64,000 nucleotides of DNA from Pseudomonas sp. 5P_3.1_Bac2 (lineage in GTDB: Bacteria > Pseudomonadota > Gammaproteobacteria > Pseudomonadales > Pseudomonadaceae). How positions within the stretch are numbered: position 1 is the stretch's first letter; every line of letters begins with the position of its first letter. The translations under genes were made by a program, and so were the position numbers. This document shows, piece after piece, positions 13,671-28,767 of the stretch. The notes beneath the pieces were generated by a model. That model saw only the letters and a program-made list of their open reading frames with translations. It was not told the origin of the DNA and made no database searches. The stretch spans positions 62,001-126,000 of the forward strand of contig NZ_JANLNY010000004.1 in the NCBI RefSeq assembly GCF_025465995.1, given 5' to 3'.

Positions 13671-14981
13671 ATGACTCTGCACGCCAGGCTGCTGCAAGCA
13701 CTGGCACCCTGGCGTGCAGCGCCGGCCTGGCAGGTCGCCCTGTCTGGCGGCTTGGATTCCACGGTGCTGTTGCACCTCTTGGCCCAGCTCGCGCAACGCG
13801 AAGCCTTACCGCCACTCTCCGCCATCCATATCCACCACGGTTTACAAGCGGCTGCTGATGCCTGGCCTGAGCATTGCCGTGCCCTGTGCACGCAGCTCGG
13901 GGTGCCGTTGCGGGTCGAGTATGTGCAGGTCGCAGTCGCGGCCAGCTTGGAGCAGGCCGCCCGCAATGCGCGTTATCAGGCCATCGCCGCGCAACTGGCG
14001 GCTGGCCAAGTGTTGCTGACTGCTCAGCACCGCGATGATCAGGCGGAAACTTTGATGTTTCGCTTGCTGCGCGGTGCCGGTGTACAGGGCTTGAGGGCCA
14101 TGCCCAGTGCTCGTCCGCTAGGCGCGGGGCAGCTGGTGCGGCCATTGCTCAACTGCGCCCGCAGTGAGCTGCTGGCCTATGCCCAGGAGCACGGCTTTCA
14201 CTGGGTGGAAGATCCGTCCAATGCGCAGCCGCACTACTCACGTAACTTTCTGCGCCAGCAGGTGCTGCCACTTCTGCAGCAGCGCTGGCCGCAGGCGGCT
14301 GTCAGCTTGGCGCGCAGTGCTGAGCATATGGCCGAGGCCGGGCAACTGTTGGATGAACTGGCCGCGCAAGATGTGCAAGGCATTGCTGCGCAACCATGGC
14401 CTTGGCTTAAGTTGCCGGGCTTGGCGGTGGCAGGGCTGCGGGAATTGAGTGCAGCGCGCCAGCGTAATGCGCTGCGTTATTGGTTGCGACCGTTTACCGC
14501 GATGCCGGATACCGAGCACTGGGCCGGCTGGCATAGCCTGCTGAATGCCGCAGACGATGCGGCGCCGATTTGGCGCTTGGCGGGCGGTGAGCTGCGCCGC
14601 AGTCACGCTCATGTCTATTGGTTGAGCGGTGATTGGCTGCAACCAGTGCGCCCTGTGGCGATCACGGTGCAGTCCAATCAGACCGTTGGTCTGCCGAGTA
14701 ATGGTCGGGTGCAGGTTGTCGGGCAGCTACCAGCTGGTTTTTGGCAGGTGCGTTACCGTCAGGGTGGCGAGCATATGACGCTGCCCGGGCGTGGTCAGCG
14801 CGACCTCAAGCGGCTGCTCAACGAGTGTCAATTGCCGGTGTTTGTGCGTGACCGTTTGCCGCTGTTGTTGTGTGATGGACAGCTGCAAGGCGTGGCCAAT
14901 TTGGCGCAAATGCAGGCCAGCAGTGACGCGGGCTGGCAATTGCAGTGGCAGCCACCGAGCGATGATCAAGGTTTGAGCTGA
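13671..14981 (+). CDS. tilS: tRNA(Ile)-lysidine synthase
   Basis: Modifies C34 of tRNA-Ile(CAU) to lysidine, which changes both codon and aminoacylation specificity; essential. 436 aa. The PP-loop motif SGGLDST is at residues 25-31. The conserved 'HIHHGLQ', 'ARNARYQAIAA' and 'TAQHRDDQAET' segments follow. The C-terminal third is the less conserved tRNA-binding region. The ATG directly abuts the accA stop codon. Confidence 0.95.
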   Translation: MTLHARLLQALAPWRAAPAWQVALSGGLDSTVLLHLLAQLAQREALPPLSAIHIHHGLQAAADAWPEHCRALCTQLGVPLRVEYVQVAVAASLEQAARNARYQAIAAQLAAGQVLLTAQHRDDQAETLMFRLLRGAGVQGLRAMPSARPLGAGQLVRPLLNCARSELLAYAQEHGFHWVEDPSNAQPHYSRNFLRQQVLPLLQQRWPQAAVSLARSAEHMAEAGQLLDELAAQDVQGIAAQPWPWLKLPGLAVAGLRELSAARQRNALRYWLRPFTAMPDTEHWAGWHSLLNAADDAAPIWRLAGGELRRSHAHVYWLSGDWLQPVRPVAITVQSNQTVGLPSNGRVQVVGQLPAGFWQVRYRQGGEHMTLPGRGQRDLKRLLNECQLPVFVRDRLPLLLCDGQLQGVANLAQMQASSDAGWQLQWQPPSDDQGLS

Positions 14982-15084
14982 AAAGCCAATTCGGGTAGAC
15001 TACGCTCCCGTCTTACTAGAGCTTTTGTCGACTCCCCAGGGAATCGGCAAGGCTAGCTTATTGCGGCAGCCATTCGCTGCTTGA

Positions 15085-17625
<2,541 letters not shown>

Positions 17626-17743
17626 TCAGGCCGGCTCCACGCAACACGTTAAGTGGTATACAGCCTGAATTTTGCTCCGTAGAGTTCGCCCGCCGTAAAG
17701 CGGTGGGCTAAACCGCTGCGGTTAAGTACTAGCCCTTAGTTAA

Positions 17744-19054
<1,311 letters not shown>

Positions 19055-19126
19055 GCGCTGAGCTAAATCACCGTACCGGGTCTTTGTCTGCCAGTTGTTC
19101 AGTGACGGGCCAAGGCATGGTAAAAG

Positions 19127-19153
19127 AGGGGCGGCGCAAGTCGCCCCTTTGTT
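19127..19153 (+). terminator. Intrinsic terminator after eno
   Basis: Stem AGGGGCG (19127-19133) with CGCCCCT (19142-19148), an 8-nt loop, then TTTGTTT. It lies 22 bp before ftsB, so ftsB-ispD transcription must come from read-through or a promoter overlapping this hairpin. Confidence 0.7.
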
Positions 19154-19174
19154 TATTCGGAATCCTTTGTTGCT

Positions 19175-19453
19175 ATGCGTAGTCCTAACTGGGTCTTTCT
19201 CATCCTGCTGTTGCTATTGGCTGGCCTGCAATATCGCCTGTGGGTGGGGGACGGTAGCCTGGCGCAAGTGAGTGATCTGCAACAGCAGATCGCTGATCAG
19301 CAAGGTGAAAACCAGCAGCTGCAAGAGCGCAACCGGATTCTCGAAGCGGAAGTACTGGAGCTGAAAAGCGGTATGGAAACCGTGGAAGAGCGCGCCCGCC
19401 ATGAGCTGGGCATGCTTAAAGAGGGCGAAACCCTCTATCAGTTGACTGAATAA
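19175..19453 (+). CDS. ftsB: FtsB cell-division protein
   Basis: Bitopic inner-membrane protein of the FtsQLB complex, which activates septal peptidoglycan synthesis. 92 aa. One membrane segment (about 6-22, VFLILLLLLAGLQYRL) is followed by a periplasmic leucine-zipper-like coiled coil (about 30-75, rich in Gln, Leu and Glu). The C-terminal 'ERARHELGMLKEGETLY' is conserved in FtsB. ispD starts 5 nt downstream, as in E. coli. Confidence 0.95.
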   Translation: MRSPNWVFLILLLLLAGLQYRLWVGDGSLAQVSDLQQQIADQQGENQQLQERNRILEAEVLELKSGMETVEERARHELGMLKEGETLYQLTE

Positions 19454-19458
19454 TCCCC

Positions 19459-20157
19459 GTGCAATTACCTCATTTCTGGGCGTTGTTACCCGCTGCTGGC
19501 ATCGGCAGCCGGATGCGCGCCGACCGGCCCAAGCAGTACCTGCAAGTGGCTGGCAAAACCATTATCGAACACACCCTTGAGTGCTTTCTGGCGCACCCGC
19601 AACTGCGCGCGTTGGTGGTCAGCTTAGCGGTGGATGATCCGTACTGGCCGCGCTTGGCCTGTGCCGGCGATTCACGTATTCAGCGCGCCGATGGTGGCAG
19701 CGAGCGCGCCGACTCAGTGCTTAGCGGTCTGATGCGCTTAAGCGAGCTGGGCGCGCAGGATCAGGACTGGGTGCTGGTGCATGACGCCGCGCGGCCAAAT
19801 TTATCCCGCGATGATCTGGATAACCTGCTCGAACAGCTGGCCGACGATGCCGTGGGGGGGCTGCTCGCGGTCCCCGCGCGCGACACCTTAAAGCGTGCTG
19901 GCAAGGACGGGCGGGTGGAAGCCACGGTGGATCGCGCGGCCATTTGGCAGGCGTTTACCCCGCAGATGTTTCGCTTGGGTGAATTGCAGCGGGCCATGGC
20001 GGATGCCTTGATCGCTGGGGTCAACGTCACCGACGAAGCCTCGGCGATGGAATGGGCCGGCCACGCACCGCGCCTGATCGAAGGGCGCAGCGATAATCTG
20101 AAAGTCACCCGCCCCGAAGACCTTCTCAGCCTTAGCCGGCTGTGGCAGAACCGCTAA
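19459..20157 (+). CDS. ispD: 2-C-methyl-D-erythritol 4-phosphate cytidylyltransferase
   Basis: Third step of the MEP isoprenoid pathway: MEP plus CTP gives CDP-ME. 232 aa, with a GTG start at 19459, 5 nt after ftsB; no ATG is available near the conserved N-terminus. The nucleotide-binding loop 'LLPAAGIGSRMRADRPKQY' and 'HDAARPN' are diagnostic. In many gammaproteobacteria ispF follows directly. Here the formaldehyde-detoxification genes lie between them, as in Pseudomonas. Confidence 0.95.
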   Translation: MQLPHFWALLPAAGIGSRMRADRPKQYLQVAGKTIIEHTLECFLAHPQLRALVVSLAVDDPYWPRLACAGDSRIQRADGGSERADSVLSGLMRLSELGAQDQDWVLVHDAARPNLSRDDLDNLLEQLADDAVGGLLAVPARDTLKRAGKDGRVEATVDRAAIWQAFTPQMFRLGELQRAMADALIAGVNVTDEASAMEWAGHAPRLIEGRSDNLKVTRPEDLLSLSRLWQNR

Positions 20158-20172
20158 GGTCGCTGTTGCGGC

Positions 20173-21060
20173 CTAGACGTACTCGCTGCGCTGGGCCAGA
20201 CCCTGTTTAAGAAAATCGACTAACTGGCGCACCTTGGGCGACAGATGCCGCTGCTGTGGATACAGCGCCCACACGGCGGTATCTGGCGGCTGCTGATTGT
20301 CTAATAGGGAAACCAGCGCGCCACTGCGCAAGTGCTCCAGCACGTAATAGTCCGGCAGCTGACACAGGCCCACACCTTTCAGCGCGGCCTCCAGCACCGC
20401 CTGACCGCTGTTGCAGCGCCAATTGCCCTGGACCCGCACGCTGTGATCGCGGCCTTCGGCCTTAAAACTCCAACTATCGCTGCTGCCTATTAAGCAGTTA
20501 TGCCGGCTTAACTCCGACAGACTGTGGGGCCGGCCGTAGCGTTGTAAATAAGCCGGAGCGGCGCACAGGTACATCTGTCTGGGGGCGATACGGGTGGCGA
20601 CCAAGCGTGAGTCTTGCAGGCGACCCAGGCGGATGGCCATATCCAGGCCCTCGTGCAGCAAGTCGAGGGTGCGGTTACTGAGTTCGATATCCACGCGTAA
20701 TTGCGGGTGCAGCAGCATAAAGTCGGTCACCAGCGGCACGATAAAACGTTCGCCATAGGCCACTGCGCAGGTCAGGCGCAGCAGGCCCTTCGGCTCGCTG
20801 CTGAGATCGCCGACGGCACGCAGGGCCTCTTCGCGAGCATCTTGTAAGCGTTGGCAGTGCTGCAAAAAGGTCTGCCCGGCCTCGGTCAGCGCCACGCGGC
20901 GGGTGCTGCGATAAAACAAACGGGTTTGCAGGCGTTCTTCCAAACGGGCGATTTGCCGGCTGACTTGTGATGACGACAGATTCAGTCGCACCGCCGCGGC
21001 ACTGAATTGCCCGCACTCGGCCACAGCGACAAATTCGTCCAATCCTTCCCAGCTACTCAT
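20173..21060 (-). CDS. gfnR: LysR-family regulator, probably GfnR (formaldehyde response)
   Basis: Transcription regulator of the LysR family, 295 aa. The N-terminal winged helix-turn-helix (about 5-65, 'FSAAAVRLNLSSSQVSRQIARLE') is followed by a periplasmic-binding-like effector domain (about 90-290). It is divergent from adhC across a 121-bp gap holding an inverted repeat. In P. aeruginosa the regulator at this position, GfnR, activates adhC-fghA in response to formaldehyde; the name here rests on that context and family membership. It converges on ispD with 15 bp between stops. Confidence 0.85.
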   Translation of the reverse strand: MSSWEGLDEFVAVAECGQFSAAAVRLNLSSSQVSRQIARLEERLQTRLFYRSTRRVALTEAGQTFLQHCQRLQDAREEALRAVGDLSSEPKGLLRLTCAVAYGERFIVPLVTDFMLLHPQLRVDIELSNRTLDLLHEGLDMAIRLGRLQDSRLVATRIAPRQMYLCAAPAYLQRYGRPHSLSELSRHNCLIGSSDSWSFKAEGRDHSVRVQGNWRCNSGQAVLEAALKGVGLCQLPDYYVLEHLRSGALVSLLDNQQPPDTAVWALYPQQRHLSPKVRQLVDFLKQGLAQRSEYV

Positions 21061-21103
21061 GTAATAGGCTCTTAAGGGTTTTATTATCCCTATATAGCAA
21101 TAA

Positions 21104-22294
<1,191 letters not shown>

Positions 22295-22348
22295 TCCCGC
22301 GGCGGGCCGCGTCTAACCGGCGGGGCCTGCCAGGGGCAAGGAGCTTGT

Positions 22349-23194
22349 ATGAGCTTGGAAAATATCTCCTGCCAAAAGAGCGCCGGCGGCTGGCATAAAC
22401 GCTACCGTCACCGCTCTGCGGTGTTGGGCTGCGACATGGTGTTTGCCGTGTACCTGCCGCCGCAAGCCGAGCAGGGCGGCAAGCTGCCGGTGCTGTACTG
22501 GCTCAGCGGCCTGACCTGCACCGATGAAAATTTTATGCAAAAGGCCGGTGCGCATAAGCTGGCCGCTGAGCTGGGCATCATCATCGTCGCCCCCGATACC
22601 AGCCCCCGTGGCGAAGAGGTGCCGGACGATGCCAATAAAGCTTGGGACTTCGGCCTGGGCGCCGGCTTTTATGTCAACGCTACCGAGCAGCCATGGGCGC
22701 GCCATTACCGCATGTATGACTACGTGGTGCAGGAGCTGCCCGGGCTGATCGAAGCCAACTTCCCAGTGTCTGGCAAACGCGGCATCAGCGGCCACTCCAT
22801 GGGCGGCCATGGCGCCTTGATCTGCGCCCTGCGTAATCCGGGGCGTTATCAGTCGGTGTCGGCCTTTGCGCCGATCAGCAATCCGATCAACTGCCCGTGG
22901 GGCGAGAAGGCCTTCAGTCTGTATCTGGGCGAAGACCGTTCGCGCTGGCGTGAGTGGGATGCCTGCGCGCTGCTGGCTCAGGCCGAGGAACGCTTGCCGA
23001 TTTTGGTCGACCAAGGTGATCGCGACGATTTCCTTGCGGGCCAGCTTAAGCCAGAGGCGCTCAAAGCCGCTGCACAAGCGGTAGGGCACCCACTGGAACT
23101 GCGTCTGCAGGCCGGCTACGACCATAGCTATTACTTCATCGCCAGCTTTATTGATGACCACTTGCGTCATCATGCCAAAGCGCTGTTAGCCTGA
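22349..23194 (+). CDS. fghA: S-formylglutathione hydrolase
   Basis: Alpha/beta-hydrolase that splits S-formylglutathione into formate and glutathione, completing detoxification begun by AdhC. 281 aa. The nucleophile S150 is in 'GHSMGGHGA'. The conserved oxyanion segment is '[18 protein letters not shown]', and the catalytic His is near the C-terminus in 'GYDHSYYFI'. It is cotranscribed with adhC judging by spacing and orientation. AAGGAGC precedes the ATG. Confidence 0.95.
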   Translation: MSLENISCQKSAGGWHKRYRHRSAVLGCDMVFAVYLPPQAEQGGKLPVLYWLSGLTCTDENFMQKAGAHKLAAELGIIIVAPDTSPRGEEVPDDANKAWDFGLGAGFYVNATEQPWARHYRMYDYVVQELPGLIEANFPVSGKRGISGHSMGGHGALICALRNPGRYQSVSAFAPISNPINCPWGEKAFSLYLGEDRSRWREWDACALLAQAEERLPILVDQGDRDDFLAGQLKPEALKAAAQAVGHPLELRLQAGYDHSYYFIASFIDDHLRHHAKALLA

Positions 23195-23284
23195 ATGATC
23201 GCTGGCGAATGATGTTCGGTTCGCCAGCTAACTGCCCGGAGCATGTAGAATCAGCCCTTAGATTTTTTCAGGGCGTTGATTTTT

Positions 23285-23758
23285 ATGCGTATTGGCCACG
23301 GCTACGACGTGCACCGCTTCACCGAGGGCAGTTTTGTCACCCTCGGTGGTGTGCAAATTCCCCATAAGTTTGGCTTGTTGGCCCATTCCGATGGCGATGT
23401 GCTGTTGCACGCCTTGGCCGATGCCTTGCTGGGCGCGGCCGCTTTAGGCGATATCGGCAAACACTTCCCTGACACTGATCCGACCTTTAAGGGCGCCGAC
23501 AGCCGCGTGCTGCTGCGTCATGTCGTCGGCCTGCTACAGGCTAAGGGCTGGCAGGTGGGCAATGTCGACGCCACCATCGTCGCCCAAGCGCCGAAAATGG
23601 CGCCGCATATCGACACGATGCGCGGGCGGATCGCCGAAGATCTGCAAGTGGCGCTGGATCAGGTCAACGTCAAAGCCACCACCACGGAGAAGCTGGGCTT
23701 TACCGGTCGTGAAGAAGGCATTGCGGTGCACGCTGTGGCATTGCTGGTGGCTCGATGA
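23285..23758 (+). CDS. ispF: 2-C-methyl-D-erythritol 2,4-cyclodiphosphate synthase
   Basis: Cyclises CDP-ME 2-phosphate with release of CMP in the MEP pathway. The start at 23285 gives [12 protein letters not shown], the conserved zinc-site N-terminus; an ATT/TTG extension upstream is not conserved. 157 aa. '[12 protein letters not shown]' and '[17 protein letters not shown]' are family signatures. The stop overlaps truD by 4 nt (ATGA). Confidence 0.96.
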   Translation: MRIGHGYDVHRFTEGSFVTLGGVQIPHKFGLLAHSDGDVLLHALADALLGAAALGDIGKHFPDTDPTFKGADSRVLLRHVVGLLQAKGWQVGNVDATIVAQAPKMAPHIDTMRGRIAEDLQVALDQVNVKATTTEKLGFTGREEGIAVHAVALLVAR

Positions 23759-24813
23759 CCGAGTTGGAGTTGCTTGGCCCGCGTGCTTACGGCGCGCCCT
23801 GTGGCACAGCGGTATTAAAGGCCGTCGCGGAAGACTTCCAAGTCGACGAAGTGCTGGATATTCCGCTGGCCGGTGAGGGCGAGCACTTGTGGCTGTGGGT
23901 GGAGAAGCGCGAGCTCAACACCGAAGAGGCGGCTAAGCGCATCGCCCGCGCCGCTGGGGTGCCGCTGCGGCTGATCAGCTATGCCGGCCTCAAAGATCGC
24001 CAAGCCCTGACCCGACAGTGGTTCAGCCTGCACTTGCCGGGCAAAGTCGATCCGGATTTAACTGCTGCCGAGGACGCCAGCCTGCGTATCCTCAAGCAGC
24101 AGCGTCATAGCCGTAAGCTGCAACGCGGGGCCCATGCGGCCAACGGCTTTACCTTGCGCCTGACCGGGCTTAAGGCTGAGCGCGAGGTGCTTGAGCAACG
24201 CTTACAGCAGATTAAAGCCCAAGGTGTGCCGAACTATTACGGCCTGCAGCGCTTCGGTTTTGAAGGCGGCAACGTCGCCCATGCCCGCCACTTTGCGGCC
24301 AACAACAGCCTGCCGGAGAAGCGCAACGTGCGTTCGCGGGTGCTGTCGGCCGCGCGCAGCTATTTGTTCAATCAGATTTTGGCTCAGCGTGTCGCCGCCG
24401 GTAATTGGCAGCAGGCGATGCCGGGCGATTTGCTGGCCTTCACCGACAGTCGCAGTTTTTTCCCGGCTGCTGAGGCCGAGTGCAGCGACCCGCGCTTAGC
24501 CGCGTTGGATCTGCACCCCACCGGTCCGCTGTGGGGGGAGGGGCAGTCCACTGCCAGTGGTTTTGCCCAACAACTTGAGCAAAAGCTGGCCGAGCAGGAA
24601 GCGCAACTGGTGAATTGGTTAGCACAAGCGCAGATGAGTCATGAACGGAGGATCTTGCGCCTCCCCATTGAGCGCTTGGCATGGCATTATCCCGGGTTAG
24701 ACATTCTGCAACTGGAATTTGTACTGCCGGCTGGATGCTTCGCCACTGTGCTGGTGCGCGAGCTCGTCGATCTGCTGCCGGCAGGGCCAACGGACAACCC
24801 ATGCGTATTCTAA
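23755..24813 (+). CDS. truD: tRNA pseudouridine-13 synthase TruD
   Basis: Converts U13 of tRNA-Glu (and some others) to pseudouridine. 352 aa. The catalytic aspartate is D81 in 'YAGLKDRQA' (E. coli D80). '[21 protein letters not shown]' is conserved in the TruD core. The start overlaps ispF by 4 nt and the end overlaps surE by 13 nt, so ispF-truD-surE-pcm is a tightly coupled cluster. Confidence 0.95.
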   Translation: MTELELLGPRAYGAPCGTAVLKAVAEDFQVDEVLDIPLAGEGEHLWLWVEKRELNTEEAAKRIARAAGVPLRLISYAGLKDRQALTRQWFSLHLPGKVDPDLTAAEDASLRILKQQRHSRKLQRGAHAANGFTLRLTGLKAEREVLEQRLQQIKAQGVPNYYGLQRFGFEGGNVAHARHFAANNSLPEKRNVRSRVLSAARSYLFNQILAQRVAAGNWQQAMPGDLLAFTDSRSFFPAAEAECSDPRLAALDLHPTGPLWGEGQSTASGFAQQLEQKLAEQEAQLVNWLAQAQMSHERRILRLPIERLAWHYPGLDILQLEFVLPAGCFATVLVRELVDLLPAGPTDNPCVF

Positions 24814-25550
24814 TTTCCAACGATGATGGCGTGGCGGCGCCAGGTTTGGCAGCGCTGCATCAAGCGCTGGCTGACTATGCGCAGTGCACGGTGATTGCCC
24901 CCGATCAGGACAGAAGCGGGGTCAGCAGTGCGCTGACGCTGGATCGGCCGTTGCACGCCACGACTTTGCCCAACGGCTATATCAGCCTCAATGGCACACC
25001 CACTGACTGCGTGCATTTGGGCCTCAACGGTTTGCTGCCGCACTGCGCCGATATGGTGGTGTCAGGGATCAACCTGGGCGCCAATCTCGGTGATGACGTG
25101 CTGTATTCCGGTACGGTGGGGGCCGCTCTAGAGGGGCGCTTCTTGGAGCGTCCGGCGTTCGCCTTCTCGTTGCTCTCCCGCCAGCCAGATAACCTGCCGA
25201 CGGCGGCTTACTTTGCCCGTCTGTTAGTGGCGGCCCATGAGCAACTGGATTTACCACCGCGAACAGTGCTCAACGTCAATATCCCCAATCTGCCGTTGGA
25301 GCATATTCGCGGCATCAAATTAACGCGTTTGGGCCACCGTGCCCGCGCTGCCGCGCCGGTGAAAGTGGTTAACCCGCGGGGTAAAGAAGGTTATTGGATC
25401 TCTGTGGCTGGCGATGCGGAAGACGCAAGCCCAGGCACGGACTTTCATGCGGTTATGCAAGGCTATGTATCGATTACACCTTTGCAGTTAGACCGGACCT
25501 ATCAGGACGGTCTTAATAGGTTGCAACCGTGGCTGGAGGCTTTGCGGTGA
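24801..25550 (+). CDS. surE: 5'/3'-nucleotidase SurE
   Basis: Metal-dependent nucleoside monophosphatase linked to stationary-phase survival. The start at 24801 gives [10 protein letters not shown], with metal-binding D8 and D9; the longer frame from 24681 lies within truD and is not conserved. 249 aa. '[11 protein letters not shown]' and '[22 protein letters not shown]' are family signatures. It overlaps truD by 13 nt and pcm by 4 nt. The surE-pcm-nlpD-rpoS order is conserved in proteobacteria. Confidence 0.96.
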   Translation: MRILISNDDGVAAPGLAALHQALADYAQCTVIAPDQDRSGVSSALTLDRPLHATTLPNGYISLNGTPTDCVHLGLNGLLPHCADMVVSGINLGANLGDDVLYSGTVGAALEGRFLERPAFAFSLLSRQPDNLPTAAYFARLLVAAHEQLDLPPRTVLNVNIPNLPLEHIRGIKLTRLGHRARAAAPVKVVNPRGKEGYWISVAGDAEDASPGTDFHAVMQGYVSITPLQLDRTYQDGLNRLQPWLEALR

Positions 25551-26227
25551 TACGTCAAGAACAGGAAGAACTACACCGTCGCGGAATCGGCATGACGTCG
25601 CAGCGCACTCGTGAGCGCTTGATTCAGCGCTTATATGAAGAAGGCCTGAGCAACGCTCAAGTGCTTGAGGTGATGCGGCGCACGCCCCGGCACTTGTTTG
25701 TCGACGAAGCCTTGGCCCACCGCGCCTATGAAGACACCGCATTGCCGATTGGCAACAACCAGACCATCTCGCAACCTTATATGGTCGCCAAAATGAGCGA
25801 GTTGCTGCTGGCGGCCGGGCCGTTGGATAAGGTCATGGAGATCGGCACCGGCTCGGGTTACCAAACCGCGATTCTGGCGCAGTTGGTGGAACGCGTGTTC
25901 ACCGTCGAGCGTATCCAGAGCCTGCAAGATAAAGCCAAGCAGCGCCTGACCCACCTTAACTTGCGCAACGTGGTGTTCCGCTGGGGGGATGGCTGGGAAG
26001 GCTGGAATGCTTTAGGTCCGTATAACGGCATTATCGTTACGGCTGCTGCGGCCAACGTGCCGCAAGCTTTACTGGATCAATTGGCTCTGGGCGGGCGTCT
26101 GGTGATCCCGGTGGGCGCCGGCGACGTACAAGAGCTCATGCTGATTGTGCGCGAAGAGCATGGATTCTCACGGCATGTCTTGGATGCGGTGCGTTTCGTG
26201 CCCCTGCTAAATGGGCCATTGGCTTAA
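25547..26227 (+). CDS. pcm: Protein-L-isoaspartate O-methyltransferase
   Basis: Repairs isoaspartyl residues in aged proteins using S-adenosylmethionine. A GTG at 25547 is chosen because TGGAGG at 25534-25539 lies 7 nt upstream and it overlaps the surE stop in GTGA; the product is then 226 aa. The commonly used start for the family would be the ATG at 25592 (211 aa, [12 protein letters not shown]), which has no clear Shine-Dalgarno sequence. The SAM motif '[18 protein letters not shown]' and the substrate loop '[13 protein letters not shown]' are typical. Confidence 0.93.
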   Translation: MIRQEQEELHRRGIGMTSQRTRERLIQRLYEEGLSNAQVLEVMRRTPRHLFVDEALAHRAYEDTALPIGNNQTISQPYMVAKMSELLLAAGPLDKVMEIGTGSGYQTAILAQLVERVFTVERIQSLQDKAKQRLTHLNLRNVVFRWGDGWEGWNALGPYNGIIVTAAAANVPQALLDQLALGGRLVIPVGAGDVQELMLIVREEHGFSRHVLDAVRFVPLLNGPLA

Positions 26228-26419
26228 GTGCGAGTGGTCTCTCGTTTGCACCAGCTACAGTGTAGAAAACGCGCCGCTGGCCTTGAGCGTTCAGTTGACC
26301 CAGTCAATGGCTGGGTAGGCGACAGCTTTAGTAGTCGTGGCTATAAACACTGCTGTAAGCCGTTAATTACGGCACAATGCCTGACAAAAGTTTAGTTAGA
26401 TTGACCAAGGGAGTTTTGA

Positions 26420-27268
26420 GTGAGTTTTACAGCCATTCACTTGCCAATTCGCGCCAGCAAAGCTCGTTGCTTGTTGAGTGGTTTAATTCTGTGTGTGCTG
26501 CTTAACGGCTGCACCAGCTCCCCTGCCGGTGGCGTAAAAGTCGTCGATCGCACCGGCGCCAGCAAATCCCAAGTGCAAAAAAGACAACCCGTTACCAGTG
26601 GTCAGTACCGAGTTGCTCGGGGCGATACTCTTTATTCCATTGCATTTCGTTTCGGTTGGGATTGGAAAGCGCTCGCCGTTCGCAACAATATCGCTCCTCC
26701 CTATGTGATCAAAGTTGGCCAACTGATCAGGTTCGATGGGCAGCAAACAAATCGTTCTACAGTTGTTGCTGCTGCGCCGAGCCAAACACCGAACAGCTCT
26801 AGCACGAAGGTTTCCAGCAAGCAGGTTGTGACGGCAGTTCCAACTCAAGCTAAACCCGCGCAACCAATTACCGCTTTACCGGCTTCTCAGCGCTCTTCTT
26901 CAGGTTGGATTTGGCCTACAAACGGACAGGTTATAGGGGTGTTTTCTTCAAACGGTAGTTTGAATAAAGGCATTGATATAGCCGGAGAATTGGGCCAGCC
27001 TGTTTTAGCTGCGTCAGATGGGGCCGTGGTTTACGCCGGTAGCGGCCTAAGGGGCTACGGCGAATTGGTCATCATTAAACACAGCGATACTTATGTGAGC
27101 GCCTACGGACACAACCGTAGGTTACTGGTCCAGGAGGGGCAAAAGGTCAAAGCCGGACAGCGAATTGCTGAGATGGGCTCAACAGGAACCGACCGGGTAA
27201 AGCTGCATTTTGAAGTACGCCGCCAAGGAAAGCCTGTAGATCCCCTGCAATACCTGCCACGACGCTGA
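26420..27268 (+). CDS. nlpD: NlpD-type lipoprotein with LysM and degenerate M23 domain
   Basis: Outer-membrane lipoprotein that in E. coli activates the amidase AmiC for daughter-cell separation. GTG start at 26420 with AAGGGAG upstream. The signal sequence ends in lipobox LLNGC, with lipidated C31. A LysM domain (about 54-98, 'YRVARGDTLYSIAFRFGW') binds peptidoglycan, and a C-terminal LytM/M23 domain spans about 165-280. The M23 metal ligands appear degenerate: the usual HxxxD start is NKGID and the HxH is LHF, consistent with a non-enzymatic activator. In Pseudomonas the main rpoS promoter lies within nlpD. Confidence 0.93.
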   Translation: MSFTAIHLPIRASKARCLLSGLILCVLLNGCTSSPAGGVKVVDRTGASKSQVQKRQPVTSGQYRVARGDTLYSIAFRFGWDWKALAVRNNIAPPYVIKVGQLIRFDGQQTNRSTVVAAAPSQTPNSSSTKVSSKQVVTAVPTQAKPAQPITALPASQRSSSGWIWPTNGQVIGVFSSNGSLNKGIDIAGELGQPVLAASDGAVVYAGSGLRGYGELVIIKHSDTYVSAYGHNRRLLVQEGQKVKAGQRIAEMGSTGTDRVKLHFEVRRQGKPVDPLQYLPRR

Positions 27269-27367
27269 TCTTACGCTCGCCTGTCCCACGCATAGTAAGG
27301 ACAGGCTCATTGCCACCAAGGGTTGGGGCACTGGGCTTGCTGTCGAACTCAGCAAGGGATAAAAATA

Positions 27368-28372
27368 ATGGCTCTCAATACAAATGAAGTGCCGGAGTTT
27401 GACGTCGATGATGAAGTGCTCCTGATGGAGCCTGCCATTCTCTTAGACGAAGAAGACGAGCCTAAACGGCCAGCGCGCAGTGTTAAAGGCAAGACTTCCG
27501 CTACTAATAGCAAACAGCACAAATATATTGATTACACGCGTGCGCTGGATGCTACTCAGCTGTATCTCAATGAGATCGGCTTTTCCCCTCTATTAACCCC
27601 GGAAGAAGAAGTGTTCTTCGCGCGTTTGGCGCAGAAGGGTGATCCGGCGGGCCGCAAACGCATGATCGAAAGTAACCTGCGCCTGGTGGTGAAAATCGCC
27701 CGGCGTTACGTCAATCGTGGCCTGTCCCTGCTGGACTTAATCGAAGAGGGCAACCTTGGTTTGATTCGTGCGGTTGAGAAGTTTGACCCTGAGCGGGGTT
27801 TCCGTTTCTCGACCTACGCAACCTGGTGGATTCGCCAGACCATTGAGCGGGCGATCATGAATCAGACCCGCACTATCCGTCTGCCGATTCACGTGGTCAA
27901 AGAGCTTAACGTCTATCTGCGTGCAGCCCGCGAGCTGACGCAAAAGCTGGATCACGAACCCTCTCCTGAAGAAATCGCGGCCTTGTTGGAAAAACCAGTC
28001 TGCGAAGTTAAACGCATGCTTGGCTTGAATGAGCGGGTGACTTCGGTGGATGTGGTGCTGGGGCAGGATTCCGATAAAACCCTGTTGGATACCCTCACAG
28101 ACGACCGTCCGACCGATCCTTGTGAACTTCTGCAAGACGATGACCTCTCACAAAGCATCGATCAATGGCTAGGCGATCTCACTGAGAAGCAGCGTGAGGT
28201 GGTCATACGCCGTTTTGGCCTGCGTGGCCATGAGAGCTGCACCTTGGAAGAGGTGGGCCAGGAGATCGGCCTGACGCGTGAGCGCGTACGGCAAATCCAA
28301 GTTGAAGCGCTTAAGCGCCTCCGGGAAATCTTGGAGAAGAACGGCCTGTCGAGCGACTCACTGTTTCAGTGA
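27368..28372 (+). CDS. rpoS: RNA polymerase sigma factor RpoS
   Basis: Stationary-phase and general stress sigma factor. The start at 27368 (AAGGGAT upstream) gives [17 protein letters not shown]; the longer frame from 27323 is not conserved. 334 aa, the Pseudomonas length. Region 1.2 '[13 protein letters not shown]', region 2 '[26 protein letters not shown]' with '[12 protein letters not shown]', region 3, and region 4 with HTH '[19 protein letters not shown]' are all present. It is followed by its own terminator and the sRNA gene rsmZ. Confidence 0.97.
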   Translation: MALNTNEVPEFDVDDEVLLMEPAILLDEEDEPKRPARSVKGKTSATNSKQHKYIDYTRALDATQLYLNEIGFSPLLTPEEEVFFARLAQKGDPAGRKRMIESNLRLVVKIARRYVNRGLSLLDLIEEGNLGLIRAVEKFDPERGFRFSTYATWWIRQTIERAIMNQTRTIRLPIHVVKELNVYLRAARELTQKLDHEPSPEEIAALLEKPVCEVKRMLGLNERVTSVDVVLGQDSDKTLLDTLTDDRPTDPCELLQDDDLSQSIDQWLGDLTEKQREVVIRRFGLRGHESCTLEEVGQEIGLTRERVRQIQVEALKRLREILEKNGLSSDSLFQ

Positions 28373-28390
28373 GATCCAGTGGCAAACCAA

Positions 28391-28414
28391 AACCCGGCGC
28401 TAGCCGGGTTTTTT
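28391..28414 (+). terminator. Intrinsic terminator after rpoS
   Basis: Perfect 8-bp stem AACCCGGC (28391-28398) with GCCGGGTT (28403-28410), a GCTA loop and a T run to 28414. It lies 18 bp after the rpoS stop. Confidence 0.88.
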
Positions 28415-28426
28415 CATATCTGACCT

Positions 28427-28444
28427 TGTAAGTGATTTCCTACA
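28427..28444 (+). promoter_or_regulatory. GacA upstream activating sequence for rsmZ
   Basis: TGTAAG-N6-CCTACA matches the GacA box TGTAAG-N6-CTTACA with one mismatch. It starts 180 bp before the inferred 5' end of rsmZ, which fits the far-upstream location known for this element at rsmZ in P. protegens/P. aeruginosa. This implies control by the GacS/GacA two-component system. Confidence 0.8.
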
Positions 28445-28606
28445 AAGGCTGTAGGTCATAAGCCTTTTAGTCGTTGTGTATAGCCACGATAAATATTATA
28501 AATCTATGATTTATAAAGGTTTATTGTTAATTGTAGGGCAAGAATTATTCTCAGGTAGGCATTTTTTGCCCCTTGTTCAGCTCGAACTAATCATTAATAT
28601 CGCAAC

Positions 28607-28739
28607 TGTGCTTACGGATAAGCACAGGCAGTCAGGAAGACAGCTAGGACATCGCAGGACGCGATTCATCAGGACGATGAATAGGGAAACAAGGGAATAG
28701 GGACAAAAGAGTGGGCGGGTTAAACCGCCCCTTTTTTTT
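28607..28739 (+). ncRNA. rsmZ: RsmZ small regulatory RNA
   Basis: Small RNA that binds and titrates RsmA/CsrA. It carries eight GGA motifs in about 110 nt. Several are displayed in hairpin loops: TGTGCTTA-CGGA-TAAGCACA (28607-28626), ATCGC-AGGAC-GCGAT (28651-28665) and TTCATC-AGGAC-GATGAA (28665-28681, sharing one base). It ends in a GGGCGG/CCGCCC stem followed by eight T (28713-28739). A TAATAT -10 box at 28595-28600 sets the 5' end near 28607, and a GacA box lies 180 bp upstream. The position between rpoS and fdxA is the conserved Pseudomonas rsmZ locus. The exact 5' end is inferred. Confidence 0.92.
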
Positions 28740-28767
28740 GCCTGTAAAAAAGCTCCCGCCAGAAAGC

